Notes: a model not told the origin generated them from the letters alone. 64,000 nt of DNA from Kiritimatiellaeota bacterium B1221 (GCA_029269125.1 JARHXX010000012.1:44233-108232); one strand, 5' to 3'; counted from the stretch's first letter, positions 1 through 9,502 are shown. A program made the numbers and translations.

Positions 1-48
1 TACCTGGGGGGCAAGGGGTCGCTGGTTCGAATCCAGTCGCTCCGACCA
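1..48 (+). tRNA. tRNA-Pro(GGG), 3' part only (5' end outside window)
   Basis: The window opens inside a tRNA. The T-arm is GCTGG-TTCGAAT-CCAGT (21-37), followed by the acceptor strand CGCTCCG (38-44), discriminator A45 and an encoded CCA (46-48). A 5-nt variable loop (16-20) precedes the T-arm. Counting back gives anticodon stem GCAAG (11-15) and loop CTGGGGG (4-10), which places GGG at the anticodon. An acceptor ending in G72 is typical of bacterial tRNA-Pro. The visible part of the anticodon stem has one A-C mismatch. The isotype is inferred from an incomplete molecule. Confidence 0.72.
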
Positions 49-200
49 TTTTTTTACCCTCACCGTAGCGGCGGGAGTCGATCCAGCGAAGCGGTTCGAT
101 TCCCAAGGGAGGGGGCGGCCGACGGAAAGGACGCAAAGCGTCGCCCGCAGGGCCAAGGGCCGGGGGAAGGCCCGCAGCCATCCAGTCGCTCCGACCATTT
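31..200 (+). repeat. 149-bp structured unit ending in a second copy of the tRNA 3' end
   Basis: The 21-bp tRNA 3' end at 31-51 (half of the T-arm through CCA and TTT) is repeated exactly at 180-200. Between the copies are GC-rich inverted repeats: GGGAGTCGAT/TTCGATTCCC around 71-102, a GGGCG..CGACG/CGTCGCCC pair around 113-150, and GGGCC/GGCCC around 151-175. The first hairpin contains a T-arm-like TTCGATTCC. A direct repeat of a tRNA 3' end is what site-specific insertion into a tRNA gene leaves behind. No integrase is in view, so this is a small remnant, a non-autonomous repeat or a duplication. Confidence 0.6.
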
Positions 201-210
201 CCACCTGTTC

Positions 211-243
211 AAGAATCAAACGTTTACGTTTGATTCTTTTTTT
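211..243 (+). terminator. Rho-independent terminator downstream of the tRNA
   Basis: A 13-bp perfect inverted repeat (AAGAATCAAACGT at 211-223, ACGTTTGATTCTT at 226-238) is followed by an uninterrupted T run. It probably ends the tRNA transcript, including the structured tail before it. Confidence 0.85.
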
Positions 244-304
244 GAGAGGTCGGTTACAAGTTTTAGTTAAAAATAAGCTCTCTGGATTTTGCCTGGGACG
301 GTAG

Positions 305-964
305 ATGTCCTACCCTCTTGGCTATAGTGTCTCCATGAAATACACTTTACGCCCCAACACCTTTGAAGACTTGCAGCAACACCTTTCCCATCATGCGCAG
401 CCCGTCATGCTTTTGGAAGGCTCCCGCAGCGTTCACCCCGAGGATGCGGATAAACTAAAGCAACTGGGGCGTTTCCTCGCCCGGGAATTCCCCCGTGCGA
501 TCTTTCGTTCAGGCAATGCCGATGGATCCGATACTTTATTCGCCCGCGGCGTAGAAGCGGTGGACCCTGCCCGTATGCAAATCGTCACGCCACATGCCGG
601 ACATCGTAAAAAGAATATACACCCGGAAAATTATATTTTCCCTTTAAGCGAATCCTCAGCCATAAATGAACGGGATTTGGAAAAGTATTCCAATGAGGCC
701 TCCCCGAAAAACCGAACTCTTATCGAAAACCGTCATCACATTCCAAGATTAAAAGCCAAAGCCAATTATCTGTTGCGTGACACCCTGAAGGTTATCGGAG
801 ATCAGGAAAAGGGATTGGCCCCGGCATCCGCAGGCCTGTTCTACACCCAGCCTGATCCGATGGAGGGAGGAACCGGACACACCATTCGGGTATGCCTCCA
901 TCAAAAGGTACCGGTGTTTCTGCAAGCACAATGGATGGGGTGGCTAAGGGATCAACACGACTGA
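305..964 (+). CDS. SLOG-like (DprA/LOG-type nucleotide-binding fold) protein of unknown function
   Basis: 219 aa. Residues about 35-100 look like a small Rossmann-type SLOG domain: a hydrophobic strand then EGSRSV near residue 39, and RSGNADGSDTLFARG near 68-82, resembling the glycine-rich nucleotide-binding loop of LOG/DprA-like proteins. The rest is charged, with no signal peptide or membrane segment, so it is probably cytosolic. A second in-frame ATG at 335 (MKYTLRP) may be the true start. Neither ATG has a clear Shine-Dalgarno, and a small inverted repeat GGTAG/CTACC lies across the first. It stands alone between the tRNA and a LacI gene. SLOG proteins can act as nucleotide hydrolases or sensors in stress or defence; no specific role can be assigned here. 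Confidence 0.6.
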   Translation: MSYPLGYSVSMKYTLRPNTFEDLQQHLSHHAQPVMLLEGSRSVHPEDADKLKQLGRFLAREFPRAIFRSGNADGSDTLFARGVEAVDPARMQIVTPHAGHRKKNIHPENYIFPLSESSAINERDLEKYSNEASPKNRTLIENRHHIPRLKAKANYLLRDTLKVIGDQEKGLAPASAGLFYTQPDPMEGGTGHTIRVCLHQKVPVFLQAQWMGWLRDQHD

Positions 965-1022
965 TTCCGGATCACAGACGGGGTCACAGCGCATCCCCAC
1001 CCTTCTCCCCACCCCAACGCAT

Positions 1023-1034
1023 GCATATTGTTGT
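1023..1034 (-). promoter_or_regulatory. Near-match to the locus motif (reverse orientation), upstream of lacI-type gene
   Basis: GCATATTGTTGT differs at one position from GCAYNTTGTTGC, the reverse complement of the 12-bp motif found upstream of other genes in this locus. It lies about 50 bp before the LacI start, which would fit autoregulation. Confidence 0.35.
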
Positions 1035-1081
1035 TCGAGTGACGTTGACCTTCTTCAATCGATTTGCCAGATCTTGCGGTC

Positions 1082-2146
1082 ATGAGAGAAAGTGATGAAC
1101 CCAAACGCCCTGTCACCATGCGGGATGTGGCCAAAGCAGCAGGCGTGAATGCCTCCACGGTTTCTCGTGCCCTCCGGAATGATCCAAACGTGTCCAAAAA
1201 ACGGCGTGAAGAGATCATCGCATTGGCCGAAAAAATCGGCTACCGGCCAAACCCTTACGTTCAGGCTTTTACCGCGCATGTGCGGGGGTATCGGCGCTTA
1301 CCGTCACATGCCCCAATCGCAGTGCTGGAAAACCGGGACGCGTCAAATTCGGCGTATAATGAGCTTTATATTCAGGGCGCCACGCAACATGCCTATGCCC
1401 AGGGCTACAAAATCGAATTAATGAACAAAGAATCTGTAAAAGGATCTTTAGAACGCATCAAAGACATCCTCTTCGCCCGGGGAATCAGGGCCTTATTGGT
1501 GATGCCTCCCGATTCAAAAACGGAAATGCCGGAACTGGCCGATTTTCCCATGGCGATGGCCACCATTGATTACAGCCTGAAAGATCCCAACCTGCATCGG
1601 GCAACCCCATCTTACTTTCAGAATATGGAAATCGCATTGCGGGTTTGTGCACAAAAAGGCTATAAACGGATGGGCTTTTGTACATACCGCACCGAAGTCG
1701 ACCGAATTGGCATGCATTGGCTGGGTGCCTTTTGCGGATGGCGGGACCTCCAAAACCCGGAAAATCAGGTCCCGGTACATTACAGCCCCTATTCGCGGGA
1801 GGATGATGAAACACGCAGCATCGAAACCTGGGCCTCCTATCGGGATCAGTTTTACCAGTGGCTGGATCAGGAAAAACCTGATTTGGTGATCTCCAATAAT
1901 TTATTCTTTTATGAGTGGCTGCGGGAAAGAGGCCTCCGCTGTCCGGAAGATATCGGCTTTGTCCACCTGGGGTTGACCCCCAATGAAAGCCTCACTTCCG
2001 GAGTCGACCAGAATCATCAACAGATTGGTGCGGCTGCAGTCGATTTGCTGATCAGCCAATTGCAAAAAAACCAACAGGGCATTCCCGCCTCCATGCAGAC
2101 GGTACTGATCTACGGCAGTTGGATCGAAGGCGGCACCACCCGATAA
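1082..2146 (+). CDS. LacI/GalR-family transcriptional regulator
   Basis: 354 aa from ATG 1082; an in-frame TTG at 1064 would add six residues. The N-terminal helix-turn-helix is clear (VTMRDVAKAAGVNASTVSRA), followed by the hinge-helix region that sets LacI DNA recognition. The rest matches a periplasmic-binding-protein-like sensor fold (strand IAVLEN near residue 75, later a DLVISNN segment). Such proteins repress catabolic genes until a sugar binds. It sits at the left edge of the first carbohydrate locus and has a near-copy of the locus motif upstream. That makes it one candidate reader of that motif, although the motif is not a typical symmetric LacI operator. It converges on the PEP-CTERM gene to its right. 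Confidence 0.9.
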   Translation: MRESDEPKRPVTMRDVAKAAGVNASTVSRALRNDPNVSKKRREEIIALAEKIGYRPNPYVQAFTAHVRGYRRLPSHAPIAVLENRDASNSAYNELYIQGATQHAYAQGYKIELMNKESVKGSLERIKDILFARGIRALLVMPPDSKTEMPELADFPMAMATIDYSLKDPNLHRATPSYFQNMEIALRVCAQKGYKRMGFCTYRTEVDRIGMHWLGAFCGWRDLQNPENQVPVHYSPYSREDDETRSIETWASYRDQFYQWLDQEKPDLVISNNLFFYEWLRERGLRCPEDIGFVHLGLTPNESLTSGVDQNHQQIGAAAVDLLISQLQKNQQGIPASMQTVLIYGSWIEGGTTR

Positions 2147-2174
2147 ATTTTGCAGGTGGGCGGTGCTCACTGGT

Positions 2175-3158
2175 TCATCGCAAACGCCGTGACCGAAACA
2201 TTGCAAATCCGCCCAGACTTAGCATAATCAATATCGCCGTGTTGGGTTCGGGAATTACATTGATCACTTCGTCAAACTCGGTGCCGACACGAAGTTCATC
2301 AAAAATATAATTCCCCTCGCCATTGTTGTTGGCTGAAAAACCCGCATAGGCCAGGATCAGATCCTCCCCTGCAGGCTGGTTGCTCAGGGTCTGATCAATT
2401 TCCCAAGAAATACCCGCTTCAGATATAGGGTAGCCATCTGCTTCCGTGAACAATGAATAGCGGGCCCGCAAACTGCCACTGGATACGTAAGGGTTGTAAG
2501 TGGCTTCGTTCATGTTCGTATAATCGAAACGCGCAAGGATCAGGTAGGTGGTACCCGCTTGAATGGTGCTTGTGCCTTGAAACGTGCGGGCACTCCCATT
2601 GTTCCAATTATTCGCATCGACTCGGTCACCTACTGCAATACTGCTGCTAAAATCATCGGAATCCGGGTCCGTTTGACCAATACCAAACCCAAACCCTGTC
2701 TGGTCAGAATTCGAAGTCAGAAGGGTCGCGCCATTGCTTCCCGAGCCCCAGGAGGGAATTGAACTCGCGGTCAGAAGATAACTGGAATAAAAGGTGAAAC
2801 TTTGGCCCTTCCACTCACTTTCATTATAGGCGCCCGTCATCTGAATCGTATTGTCCATGGAGGTGATACTGCGGCGATTTGTCACGGACTGTTGTGCCCC
2901 ACCGGACGATGCAAAGTGACCCGCAAAGCTTAGACCACTTGCCGTGTATTTGAATTCTGTGTCCGTAGAAAGGGTCGTATTCGATTTGTAGACCGCCCGC
3001 AGGGCGGCATCGTCGGCATAATCGTTTGAGTCTTGAAAAAGCAGGGTTGCCTGAGCCGTCGAAGACAGACCCGCAAGCGTGAGCGTACAAAGCAACGCCT
3101 TGATTCGAAAATTTTGTTTTGAATACACTGAAGGAGCTATGGAAAGTATTTTGTTCAT
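2175..3158 (-). CDS. PEP-CTERM surface protein, unknown function
   Basis: 327 aa. An N-terminal signal peptide (hydrophobic ALLCTLTLAGLSSTAQA, cleavage probably before TLLF) and a C-terminal PEP-CTERM signal are present: IPEP at 302-305, a hydrophobic stretch and a basic tail (FRSRRLR). The body is rich in Ser, Thr, Asn and Gly with aromatic beta-strand-like segments, resembling the lectin-like extracellular proteins commonly carrying this signal. PEP-CTERM proteins are sorted by an exosortase to the cell surface or matrix; no exosortase is in the window. The gene is transcribed toward the LacI gene. A reverse copy of the locus motif lies 111 bp upstream. Confidence 0.88.
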   Translation of the reverse strand: MNKILSIAPSVYSKQNFRIKALLCTLTLAGLSSTAQATLLFQDSNDYADDAALRAVYKSNTTLSTDTEFKYTASGLSFAGHFASSGGAQQSVTNRRSITSMDNTIQMTGAYNESEWKGQSFTFYSSYLLTASSIPSWGSGSNGATLLTSNSDQTGFGFGIGQTDPDSDDFSSSIAVGDRVDANNWNNGSARTFQGTSTIQAGTTYLILARFDYTNMNEATYNPYVSSGSLRARYSLFTEADGYPISEAGISWEIDQTLSNQPAGEDLILAYAGFSANNNGEGNYIFDELRVGTEFDEVINVIPEPNTAILIMLSLGGFAMFRSRRLR

Positions 3159-3268
3159 GGGAAACCTTTATGGGTGAAGTTCGAAGATCGTGTCTCTCGC
3201 GTGAAGTGTTTTTTTTAGCTGACATATGAATACCAATGCGCAGGAGAATGAATAAAGCATTCTATCGT

Positions 3269-3280
3269 GCATATTGTTGC
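3269..3280 (-). promoter_or_regulatory. Locus motif, exact match in reverse orientation
   Basis: GCATATTGTTGC is an exact reverse-complement match to GCAACAANRTGC. It overlaps a perfect 10-bp palindrome, TGTTGCAACA (3275-3284). It lies in the divergent region between the PEP-CTERM gene (minus strand) and the GH2 gene (plus strand). Confidence 0.5.
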
Positions 3281-3355
3281 AACATCTAATATGTTTCAAG
3301 GTGTCAGGTTGCCCTCCTCACGATAGACTTCTGCAGAATTCAGATTAAAACGAAC

Positions 3356-3367
3356 GCAACAATGTGC
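3356..3367 (+). promoter_or_regulatory. Locus motif upstream of the GH2 gene
   Basis: GCAACAATGTGC matches GCAACAANRTGC and lies about 50 bp before the GH2 start. Two sites in opposite orientation therefore flank this divergent promoter region. Confidence 0.5.
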
Positions 3368-3416
3368 AGCCCTCGAGACTGTTCCCTTAACCTTCTTTAT
3401 CGCATGGGATCCAAAT

Positions 3417-6400
3417 ATGAAATTTCACATTTGCTCCCTGTTCGCTCTGTCCACGCTCCTGCCTTTCTTCACTGCTATTGCGGATTCGCTTTGGATTGAA
3501 TCCGAGTCCATTGCCCGAAAACCTGATGTCGCAGAGATAACAGAGTGGACCCGTCCCGAGCTGCTGTCCGGAGGTCATTTGCTCGCGGTCAATCTGGATG
3601 CCAAAAAGGTCGAAAGCCATATCCCTCCTGAAGGCATCGAACTCGCCTATCCGCTCACCGCCCAAACGTCAGGTACTTATACCCTGTGGAACCGGGTGGT
3701 TTTCGAAAACATTCGCGCCCCCTTTGAATGGCGGATCAACGGTGGCCCCTGGGAGCGCAACAGCCAGCTGAACCAGCCGGTCACCAACGTTCAGGAACTC
3801 TCCAACTGGAATCCCGTAGGCTGGACCCGCATGGGATCCGCTGAGCTCAAAGCCGGAGAAAACCTCTTGGAAATCCGCCTGACCCGCCAACCCAAAGATC
3901 CACAAAAACCCCAGGGAGACTTGGCAAACCTGCGCTATGTCTCCGATGTGATTCACTTCACCACAAACCCGGACTGGCAGCCGAATTTCCAATATGCACC
4001 CGGAACAGATTTTCAAAACGGGCGGGACCGCGAGGCGGCAAATACCCGGTTCACTCTAAAAGATACTCCTGAAGCCCGGGACCATATTTCCCTTGACGGA
4101 CTGTGGCAGTATGCCCCCTACGATGAAATCGGCGAAATCACCGAGGCATCCCGGGTTTCAGGTACAGCAGACTACCCGGATCCCGATCAATTGTCTTGGT
4201 ATGGATTGCCCGTCCCCTCCAATCGCAATGAGGCTTCCCCTGATACCCGTTGGTCGCACCGGTTTGTATTACGCACCACCGTGGACATTCCCGCAAGCAT
4301 GAAAAATTCCGCCTTTGTGCTCGAGTTTGAAGCCCTCAACCTCATTCAAACCTTATTTGTAAACGGAAAACGAATCGGCGATTTCGATGTCGTAAAAAGC
4401 CGCTGGCAAGTCGATATCAGCTCCGCCATTGAACCCGGCAAACCCAACGAAATTCTGCTGGTGGTGAAAGATACCTATTACGCCCTTTCCGTCGATAATG
4501 AAGGCTTAGGTCTGCGCAGAATTCAGTACTTTCCCAACCGCATGTTCAATCGGAATCAGGGGATCACGAATCGCTTCGATTTTCCGGTTGCTTTCGGTCA
4601 TCAACAGACGGGGATCCTGGATTCCGTGACTCTCACCGCCACCGAAACCCCTGTGTATATTGCCGATACCTTTGTAAAACCTTTTCCGATTACCGAAAAA
4701 TCCATTGATTTCGATGCCACCCTGCAAAACGCAGGCTCCCGCGATCAATTGGCGACCCTTCGCATGTCCATTCAGTCTTGGCCGGATGCGCAGCCCCTCC
4801 TCGAAGTGGGCGAAACCACGGTCCAAGTGCCTGCCGGCGCGTCCGCTACTGCCACGCTCCAAACGCCATCCGATCCCCTCACCCTCTGGTGGACTTACGA
4901 TGCGACCCTCTACACGCTGGTTAGCGAAATTCTGATCGACGGACAGGTCGTAGACCGTCAGCAGACCCGCTTCGGAAACCGCGAATGGGAAATTCGGGGA
5001 AATCAGTTTTATCTTAACGGCGTGCGTCAACATTTGCGGAGTGATCTCACCCACATCAACCCGCGACCCGAAATCCCGAAAGAGAAAATACTCGCAGACT
5101 GGAAAGCTATCGGCACCAACATGTTTCGCCGCCGTTTTCAGTTTCCCTGGAACGGACTCAGCCCGCGCGACACTCTCAACTGGATGGATGAAGCCGGCAT
5201 GCCGGTGCGCATGAATGCCGGGACCTTTGATGGGCAGGTCGCGCCCTACCGTTTGGTGGAAGGCGACCGGAATAACCGCCACGCCCGCAGGATGCTGTTC
5301 GACCGCTGGCATGCACAAATGATGAACGGGGTCGACACCTTCAAAAACCATCCTTCCGTGTTTATCTGGGAACTCGATAACGAGTTGGTATACATCAACG
5401 CCCGCAATTTCGGTTTGTTAGACGAAGTGGAACCGGAATTCAGCAAAATGTCCCACGACATTCTCGCCTTCGATCCCACCCGATCCACCGTAACCGGCGG
5501 CGGCAGCGCCTTGCGCGACCAGTCCCTGCCCACGTATGGCATTCACTATTTTGAAGATGCAGACCGTCACTATCCCGACGAAGCCTACACCGGAGAAATC
5601 TCTCTGCCCCGTGAAGGGACCACCCGCAGCCGGGTCTGGCCGGTTGATTTCGATAAAAAGCCCATTTTCTTCAGTGAAACGGCCTTTTTACCCGGCCGGA
5701 ACCCCGCACAATTCGCATCATTCGGCGGAGAAACAACCTTCCTAGGTAAAAGTGAAGCCAAACCCGCAATCGGGCTTTACGCGTCCTGGATTGCCGAAGG
5801 ATACCGCTGGAAAGGCTACGCGGCAAACCATGTTTGGTTCGCCAAAGATTTCACCGATGGCGCCTACACCTACGCCTGGCAACCCGTGGCCATCCTCCGA
5901 CGCGAATGGAACGATACCTTTGCCCCCGGTCAACAGGTCAGCCGCGAATTGAGAGTCTACAATGACCTGCCTGACACCCGTCCCATTTCCGCCTCCTGGT
6001 CTCTTGAACTTGACGGAAAAATCATCCAAACGGGATCCAAAACTTTTGAGGTGGCGCCCGGAAGTTTTAAAACCTGGAACATTCAGTTTACCCTGCCCGC
6101 ATCTGCCCCCCGGCGAACCGAAGGCCGCCTCACCCTCAATGCCACCCGGGCGGACGAAGTGGTGTTCACCCATGATCTTCCCGTCACTCTGCTTCCAGAC
6201 CCGAAACCTGTCCCCGCCCCCATCAACGGAGAATTGTGGGTGTGGGATCCCGAAGGAGAAACCCTTGCCCGTCTGCAAGCCGCCGGCTATTCCCGCATTC
6301 ACGAAGCCCGCTCTTTCGCAGAAATCCCCGATCAATTCGGACTGCTCGTGGTCGGCCGGAACGCCCTTTCCCTGGCCGACGCCACCAGCCGGCGTTGGAC

Positions 6401-8531
6401 CGCACTCGCAGCTGCCGGAAATAAAATCCTGTTTTTTGAACAGGAGCACCCTTTGCATTTCCAAGGGATTCCTGCCGATGTGGAACCAACGGACTACGAC
6501 GGGCGCATGGCATTCTCCCAGAACCTCAGCCATCCCATCTTCTCCGGACTCGCCCAAGCAGATCTCTCCCTCTGGGCCGGTGATCACGTGGTCTACCGAA
6601 ACGCCCTCCGCAAACCCAGTCGGGGCGCGACCTCTTTGGTGCAGGTTGACGATGAACTCGGCTGCAGCGCCATGCTTGAAGTCCCCATTGAACAAGGCCT
6701 TCTCCTCATGAGCCAAATGGCCGTCAGTGAAAAACTCGAAACCGAAGTGGTGGCACGCCGCCTCTTCGACAATCTGGTGCACTATGCAGCGACCTACCAA
6801 CGGGTCACCCGTCAAATTGAAACCGTGGTTTCAAACCCAACCAACCTGAAAGCGCTCCACGACATCGGTGTGTCGGCCACAGAGAATAGTGATCCCGTCG
6901 CCAGCCTCAAAGCCAACCCCCGGGGGATTGTCATCGTGGAGGGCACTGCGGAAAATCTGACCGCCCTGGCCGAGGCTCCCCGGGAAGTCGAGACCTTTAC
7001 CCAATCCGGTGGCTACCTGCTCCTTCTCGACATCACCCCCGATTCGTTGCAGGCCTTTAATCAACTCGTGGGTTACGACCATGTGCTGCGCCCCTTCCGG
7101 GAAGAGCGGGTGCGCTTCCCCGCTGTGCGCAATCCCCTCACCGCCGGCCTCACCCTCCCGGATGTGGTGATGAGCAGTGGACGCCGTATTCAATCCTGGA
7201 ACCGTGATGAATGGCCGACCAACGATGCTTTCGACTACATCGTCGACCTCAAAGATATTGCCCCCTTTTCGACTTTCCCCACTCCGGCAGAACTCGGGGA
7301 TCATGACACCAAAGGTCCCGGCACCGACCGCTGGTTATTAAACATGGTCAACGGATACACCTCCTCTACCCATTGGCGGATGGTCTACACGATTTGGACC
7401 GCAGATCCCGGCCCCCGCCCCCTACCCATCACCCTGCCCCGTGAAGAAATCATTACCGGCCTCACCCTCACCCCCAGCCGCACCTACAACGCCATCACCA
7501 AAATCCGCCTGGTCTTCGATGACAACCCCGATACTGTTCAGGAAATTGAAATAGGGCCCGAAGAAACCACCCGCGCGACCCTCAACCCTCAATCCGCCCG
7601 CAAAGTGACCCTGGAGATCCTGGACTGGACCCGCGAGAGTGAGAAAACGCTGGTGGGGATTGACAATCTGGAACTCTTCGTGGAGCGGCCTGCCGACTTC
7701 GATCAAAGGGTTCGTCCCATGCTGAATATTGGAGGCCTCATCGCGTATCCCCGGGGAAAAGGCGGTATGATTCTCAACCAATACGTATTCCGCGCAAACG
7801 AAGCAAACCCGGTGAACGCGGACAAAAAGAAAACCCTGCTCTCCACCTTGCTGAAAAATATGGGGGGCGATCTTGGGGGCGCCAAAACAGCGGTTGCAGG
7901 CTTTAATTTGCAGTACACCCCGCTGCCCCTCGACGGATCCGCCAATCTTTATCTCAGTAAAGCACAGGGCTGGTCTGCCAAAGGCGGAGACTTAAGTGCC
8001 TTACCCAAAGGTCCCAATACCTTTGCCGATGTCCGGTACCTGATTACAGACTTCTCCACCTCACCGCTCGAAAGCGGGGTCACCCTCAAACATCCCAAAC
8101 TCAGCAGCAATGCCGGCGCTGAAATCGTCACCGGCATTCCCGTCAATGGCCCGGTCGACACCCTCTTTTTCCTGCATACCTTCCTGGAAACCCGAAGCTG
8201 GAAACCCCGTCGGGCCACAGATTCGGCGCCGGAACTGTTCCAGTATATCATCCATTACGAAGACGGCAGTGAAGCAAGGGCTGTTATCACCCTGAACGAT
8301 GGGGTCGCCAACTGGTTGCAACCTGCGAATGCCCGCCCCTTGGCCCGGGCGGATATTGCCTGGACCGGTCCCGCGATCCGGGACCGCTTCCCCACCGTGT
8401 ATCAATATCAATGGAACAACCCCTTTCCTGCCAGGAAAGTAACTTCGGTTGATTTGGCCTATGCAGAGAAAGGCAAAGACTTTGGTGCGCCGGTACTGCT
8501 GGGGCTCACGGCCGGACAGGTGAGAGAATAA
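3417..8531 (+). CDS. Very large secreted glycoside hydrolase family 2 protein
   Basis: 1704 aa, longer than the roughly 600-1100 aa usual for GH2. After a signal peptide (cleavage near residue 22, TAIADS) there is a beta-rich, probably carbohydrate-binding region (about 25-190), a GH2 sugar-binding jelly-roll (about 220-390, with VNGKRIGDFDV), an Ig-like domain (to about 525), then a TIM barrel starting at WEIRGNQFYLNGVR. The probable acid/base is E656 in the HPSVFIWELDNEL segment and the nucleophile is E754 in PIFFSETA. Roughly 900 residues follow the barrel, including Ig-like parts, a glutamine-amidotransferase-like stretch and further beta domains. GH2 covers beta-galactosidases, beta-mannosidases and beta-glucuronidases; substrate cannot be read here. 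It acts outside the cytoplasm and is probably controlled through the motif sites upstream. Confidence 0.85.
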   Translation: MKFHICSLFALSTLLPFFTAIADSLWIESESIARKPDVAEITEWTRPELLSGGHLLAVNLDAKKVESHIPPEGIELAYPLTAQTSGTYTLWNRVVFENIRAPFEWRINGGPWERNSQLNQPVTNVQELSNWNPVGWTRMGSAELKAGENLLEIRLTRQPKDPQKPQGDLANLRYVSDVIHFTTNPDWQPNFQYAPGTDFQNGRDREAANTRFTLKDTPEARDHISLDGLWQYAPYDEIGEITEASRVSGTADYPDPDQLSWYGLPVPSNRNEASPDTRWSHRFVLRTTVDIPASMKNSAFVLEFEALNLIQTLFVNGKRIGDFDVVKSRWQVDISSAIEPGKPNEILLVVKDTYYALSVDNEGLGLRRIQYFPNRMFNRNQGITNRFDFPVAFGHQQTGILDSVTLTATETPVYIADTFVKPFPITEKSIDFDATLQNAGSRDQLATLRMSIQSWPDAQPLLEVGETTVQVPAGASATATLQTPSDPLTLWWTYDATLYTLVSEILIDGQVVDRQQTRFGNREWEIRGNQFYLNGVRQHLRSDLTHINPRPEIPKEKILADWKAIGTNMFRRRFQFPWNGLSPRDTLNWMDEAGMPVRMNAGTFDGQVAPYRLVEGDRNNRHARRMLFDRWHAQMMNGVDTFKNHPSVFIWELDNELVYINARNFGLLDEVEPEFSKMSHDILAFDPTRSTVTGGGSALRDQSLPTYGIHYFEDADRHYPDEAYTGEISLPREGTTRSRVWPVDFDKKPIFFSETAFLPGRNPAQFASFGGETTFLGKSEAKPAIGLYASWIAEGYRWKGYAANHVWFAKDFTDGAYTYAWQPVAILRREWNDTFAPGQQVSRELRVYNDLPDTRPISASWSLELDGKIIQTGSKTFEVAPGSFKTWNIQFTLPASAPRRTEGRLTLNATRADEVVFTHDLPVTLLPDPKPVPAPINGELWVWDPEGETLARLQAAGYSRIHEARSFAEIPDQFGLLVVGRNALSLADATSRRWTALAAAGNKILFFEQEHPLHFQGIPADVEPTDYDGRMAFSQNLSHPIFSGLAQADLSLWAGDHVVYRNALRKPSRGATSLVQVDDELGCSAMLEVPIEQGLLLMSQMAVSEKLETEVVARRLFDNLVHYAATYQRVTRQIETVVSNPTNLKALHDIGVSATENSDPVASLKANPRGIVIVEGTAENLTALAEAPREVETFTQSGGYLLLLDITPDSLQAFNQLVGYDHVLRPFREERVRFPAVRNPLTAGLTLPDVVMSSGRRIQSWNRDEWPTNDAFDYIVDLKDIAPFSTFPTPAELGDHDTKGPGTDRWLLNMVNGYTSSTHWRMVYTIWTADPGPRPLPITLPREEIITGLTLTPSRTYNAITKIRLVFDDNPDTVQEIEIGPEETTRATLNPQSARKVTLEILDWTRESEKTLVGIDNLELFVERPADFDQRVRPMLNIGGLIAYPRGKGGMILNQYVFRANEANPVNADKKKTLLSTLLKNMGGDLGGAKTAVAGFNLQYTPLPLDGSANLYLSKAQGWSAKGGDLSALPKGPNTFADVRYLITDFSTSPLESGVTLKHPKLSSNAGAEIVTGIPVNGPVDTLFFLHTFLETRSWKPRRATDSAPELFQYIIHYEDGSEARAVITLNDGVANWLQPANARPLARADIAWTGPAIRDRFPTVYQYQWNNPFPARKVTSVDLAYAEKGKDFGAPVLLGLTAGQVRE

Positions 8532-8581
8532 GCCCGCGAAATGGCAGGCCGTCCTATCGATGGTTGTGGTCTCCGAGCCGT

Positions 8582-9421
8582 CTAGCGACGGCGATGGACG
8601 ATCATCATTCCGCCCAAAGCCATCCCGATTAAAAGGAGTGAGGAAGGTTCGGGGATCACCCCGAAAGTGAGGTGATCAATGGAGATGGAATTTGTGGGAG
8701 AAAGAGGGATATCCTCATTTAGACTGCTGTGCAAATATCCCACCGCCAGACCGGTGATGCTTTGCAGACCATAATACGAATTGTCCGTAAAAGTATAACT
8801 CCCCGTTTCAATCAAGGGGCTGTCAGGAGTGCTCCCGCCCAGTCCGGTGATCGTGGTCACATAAGACATCGTCCAAGCCGATCCGCCTCCGCCGGAGACC
8901 GTAATGATATTATCGATCTGCAATGCGCTGGGGAATAAAAATATATCAGAGGAAGTTCCGCCCCCTCCATTAAATCGGGATTCGAGACTTTGGCTGACCC
9001 GGGTTTTGCCTACGCTGTTATACCCGGCAATCCCCTGATCAAACATCCCGCCGTCTGACCCCGTAAAGGGGTCGCGGTTTCCCGAATCCGTGGTGCGAAT
9101 TCCAACCAGGGTGTTTACATTATAATCACCTGCATTCATGTTGAAATTACTGGTATCCAGGGTGTAACTCAGTTGCAATTGTCCTGTCCCGCTCGCGAAC
9201 AAAGTACTGCCATCAATCTCTTTAAACAAATAGGCGGTCTGATTTGTGGCCCCCGAGGTATAAACCAATTGGCCATTCCCGCTGATCTTCCCGCCCGGAT
9301 CTGAAATATGATCAAACCCCCAGATTCCAGTGCCGGTAAAGTCTTCCGAGAAGATAACTTCTGCCTGTAAAAGGCAAAAAGTCATACAAACGAACAATAG
9401 AATACAAAGAATTTTTTTCAT
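8582..9421 (-). CDS. PEP-CTERM surface protein, unknown function
   Basis: 279 aa with a strong N-terminal signal peptide (MKKILCILLFVCMTFCLLQA) and a C-terminal sorting signal: IPEP at 256-259, hydrophobic LLLIGMALGGMMIV and terminal HRRR. The body is Gly/Ser/Thr-rich with no recognisable catalytic motif. It converges on the GH2 gene with a 50-bp gap and no obvious terminator between. It is presumably exported and anchored by an exosortase encoded elsewhere. A structural or binding role at the cell surface alongside the secreted hydrolases is inference. Confidence 0.87.
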   Translation of the reverse strand: MKKILCILLFVCMTFCLLQAEVIFSEDFTGTGIWGFDHISDPGGKISGNGQLVYTSGATNQTAYLFKEIDGSTLFASGTGQLQLSYTLDTSNFNMNAGDYNVNTLVGIRTTDSGNRDPFTGSDGGMFDQGIAGYNSVGKTRVSQSLESRFNGGGGTSSDIFLFPSALQIDNIITVSGGGGSAWTMSYVTTITGLGGSTPDSPLIETGSYTFTDNSYYGLQSITGLAVGYLHSSLNEDIPLSPTNSISIDHLTFGVIPEPSSLLLIGMALGGMMIVHRRR

Positions 9422-9502
9422 AAGAACCTGAAGCCGTAAGAGGAAGTTGAATGATTTTACCCCTTATGAGCTAAACAAAAAGTTTAGGCGAACCTTTAAT
9501 AC

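Noticed and set aside
1064..1081. TTG start for the LacI gene
   Set aside because: ATG 1082 gives a normal LacI N-terminal length and the TTG lacks a ribosome binding site.
4506..5351. 281-codon open frame antisense to the GH2 barrel
   Set aside because: Shadow of the GH2 coding frame, no independent support.
5742..6815. Long open frame (357 codons) on the minus strand inside the GH2 gene
   Set aside because: It lies wholly opposite a well-supported GH2 coding frame, has no recognisable domain, and long antisense frames are expected in GC-rich genes.
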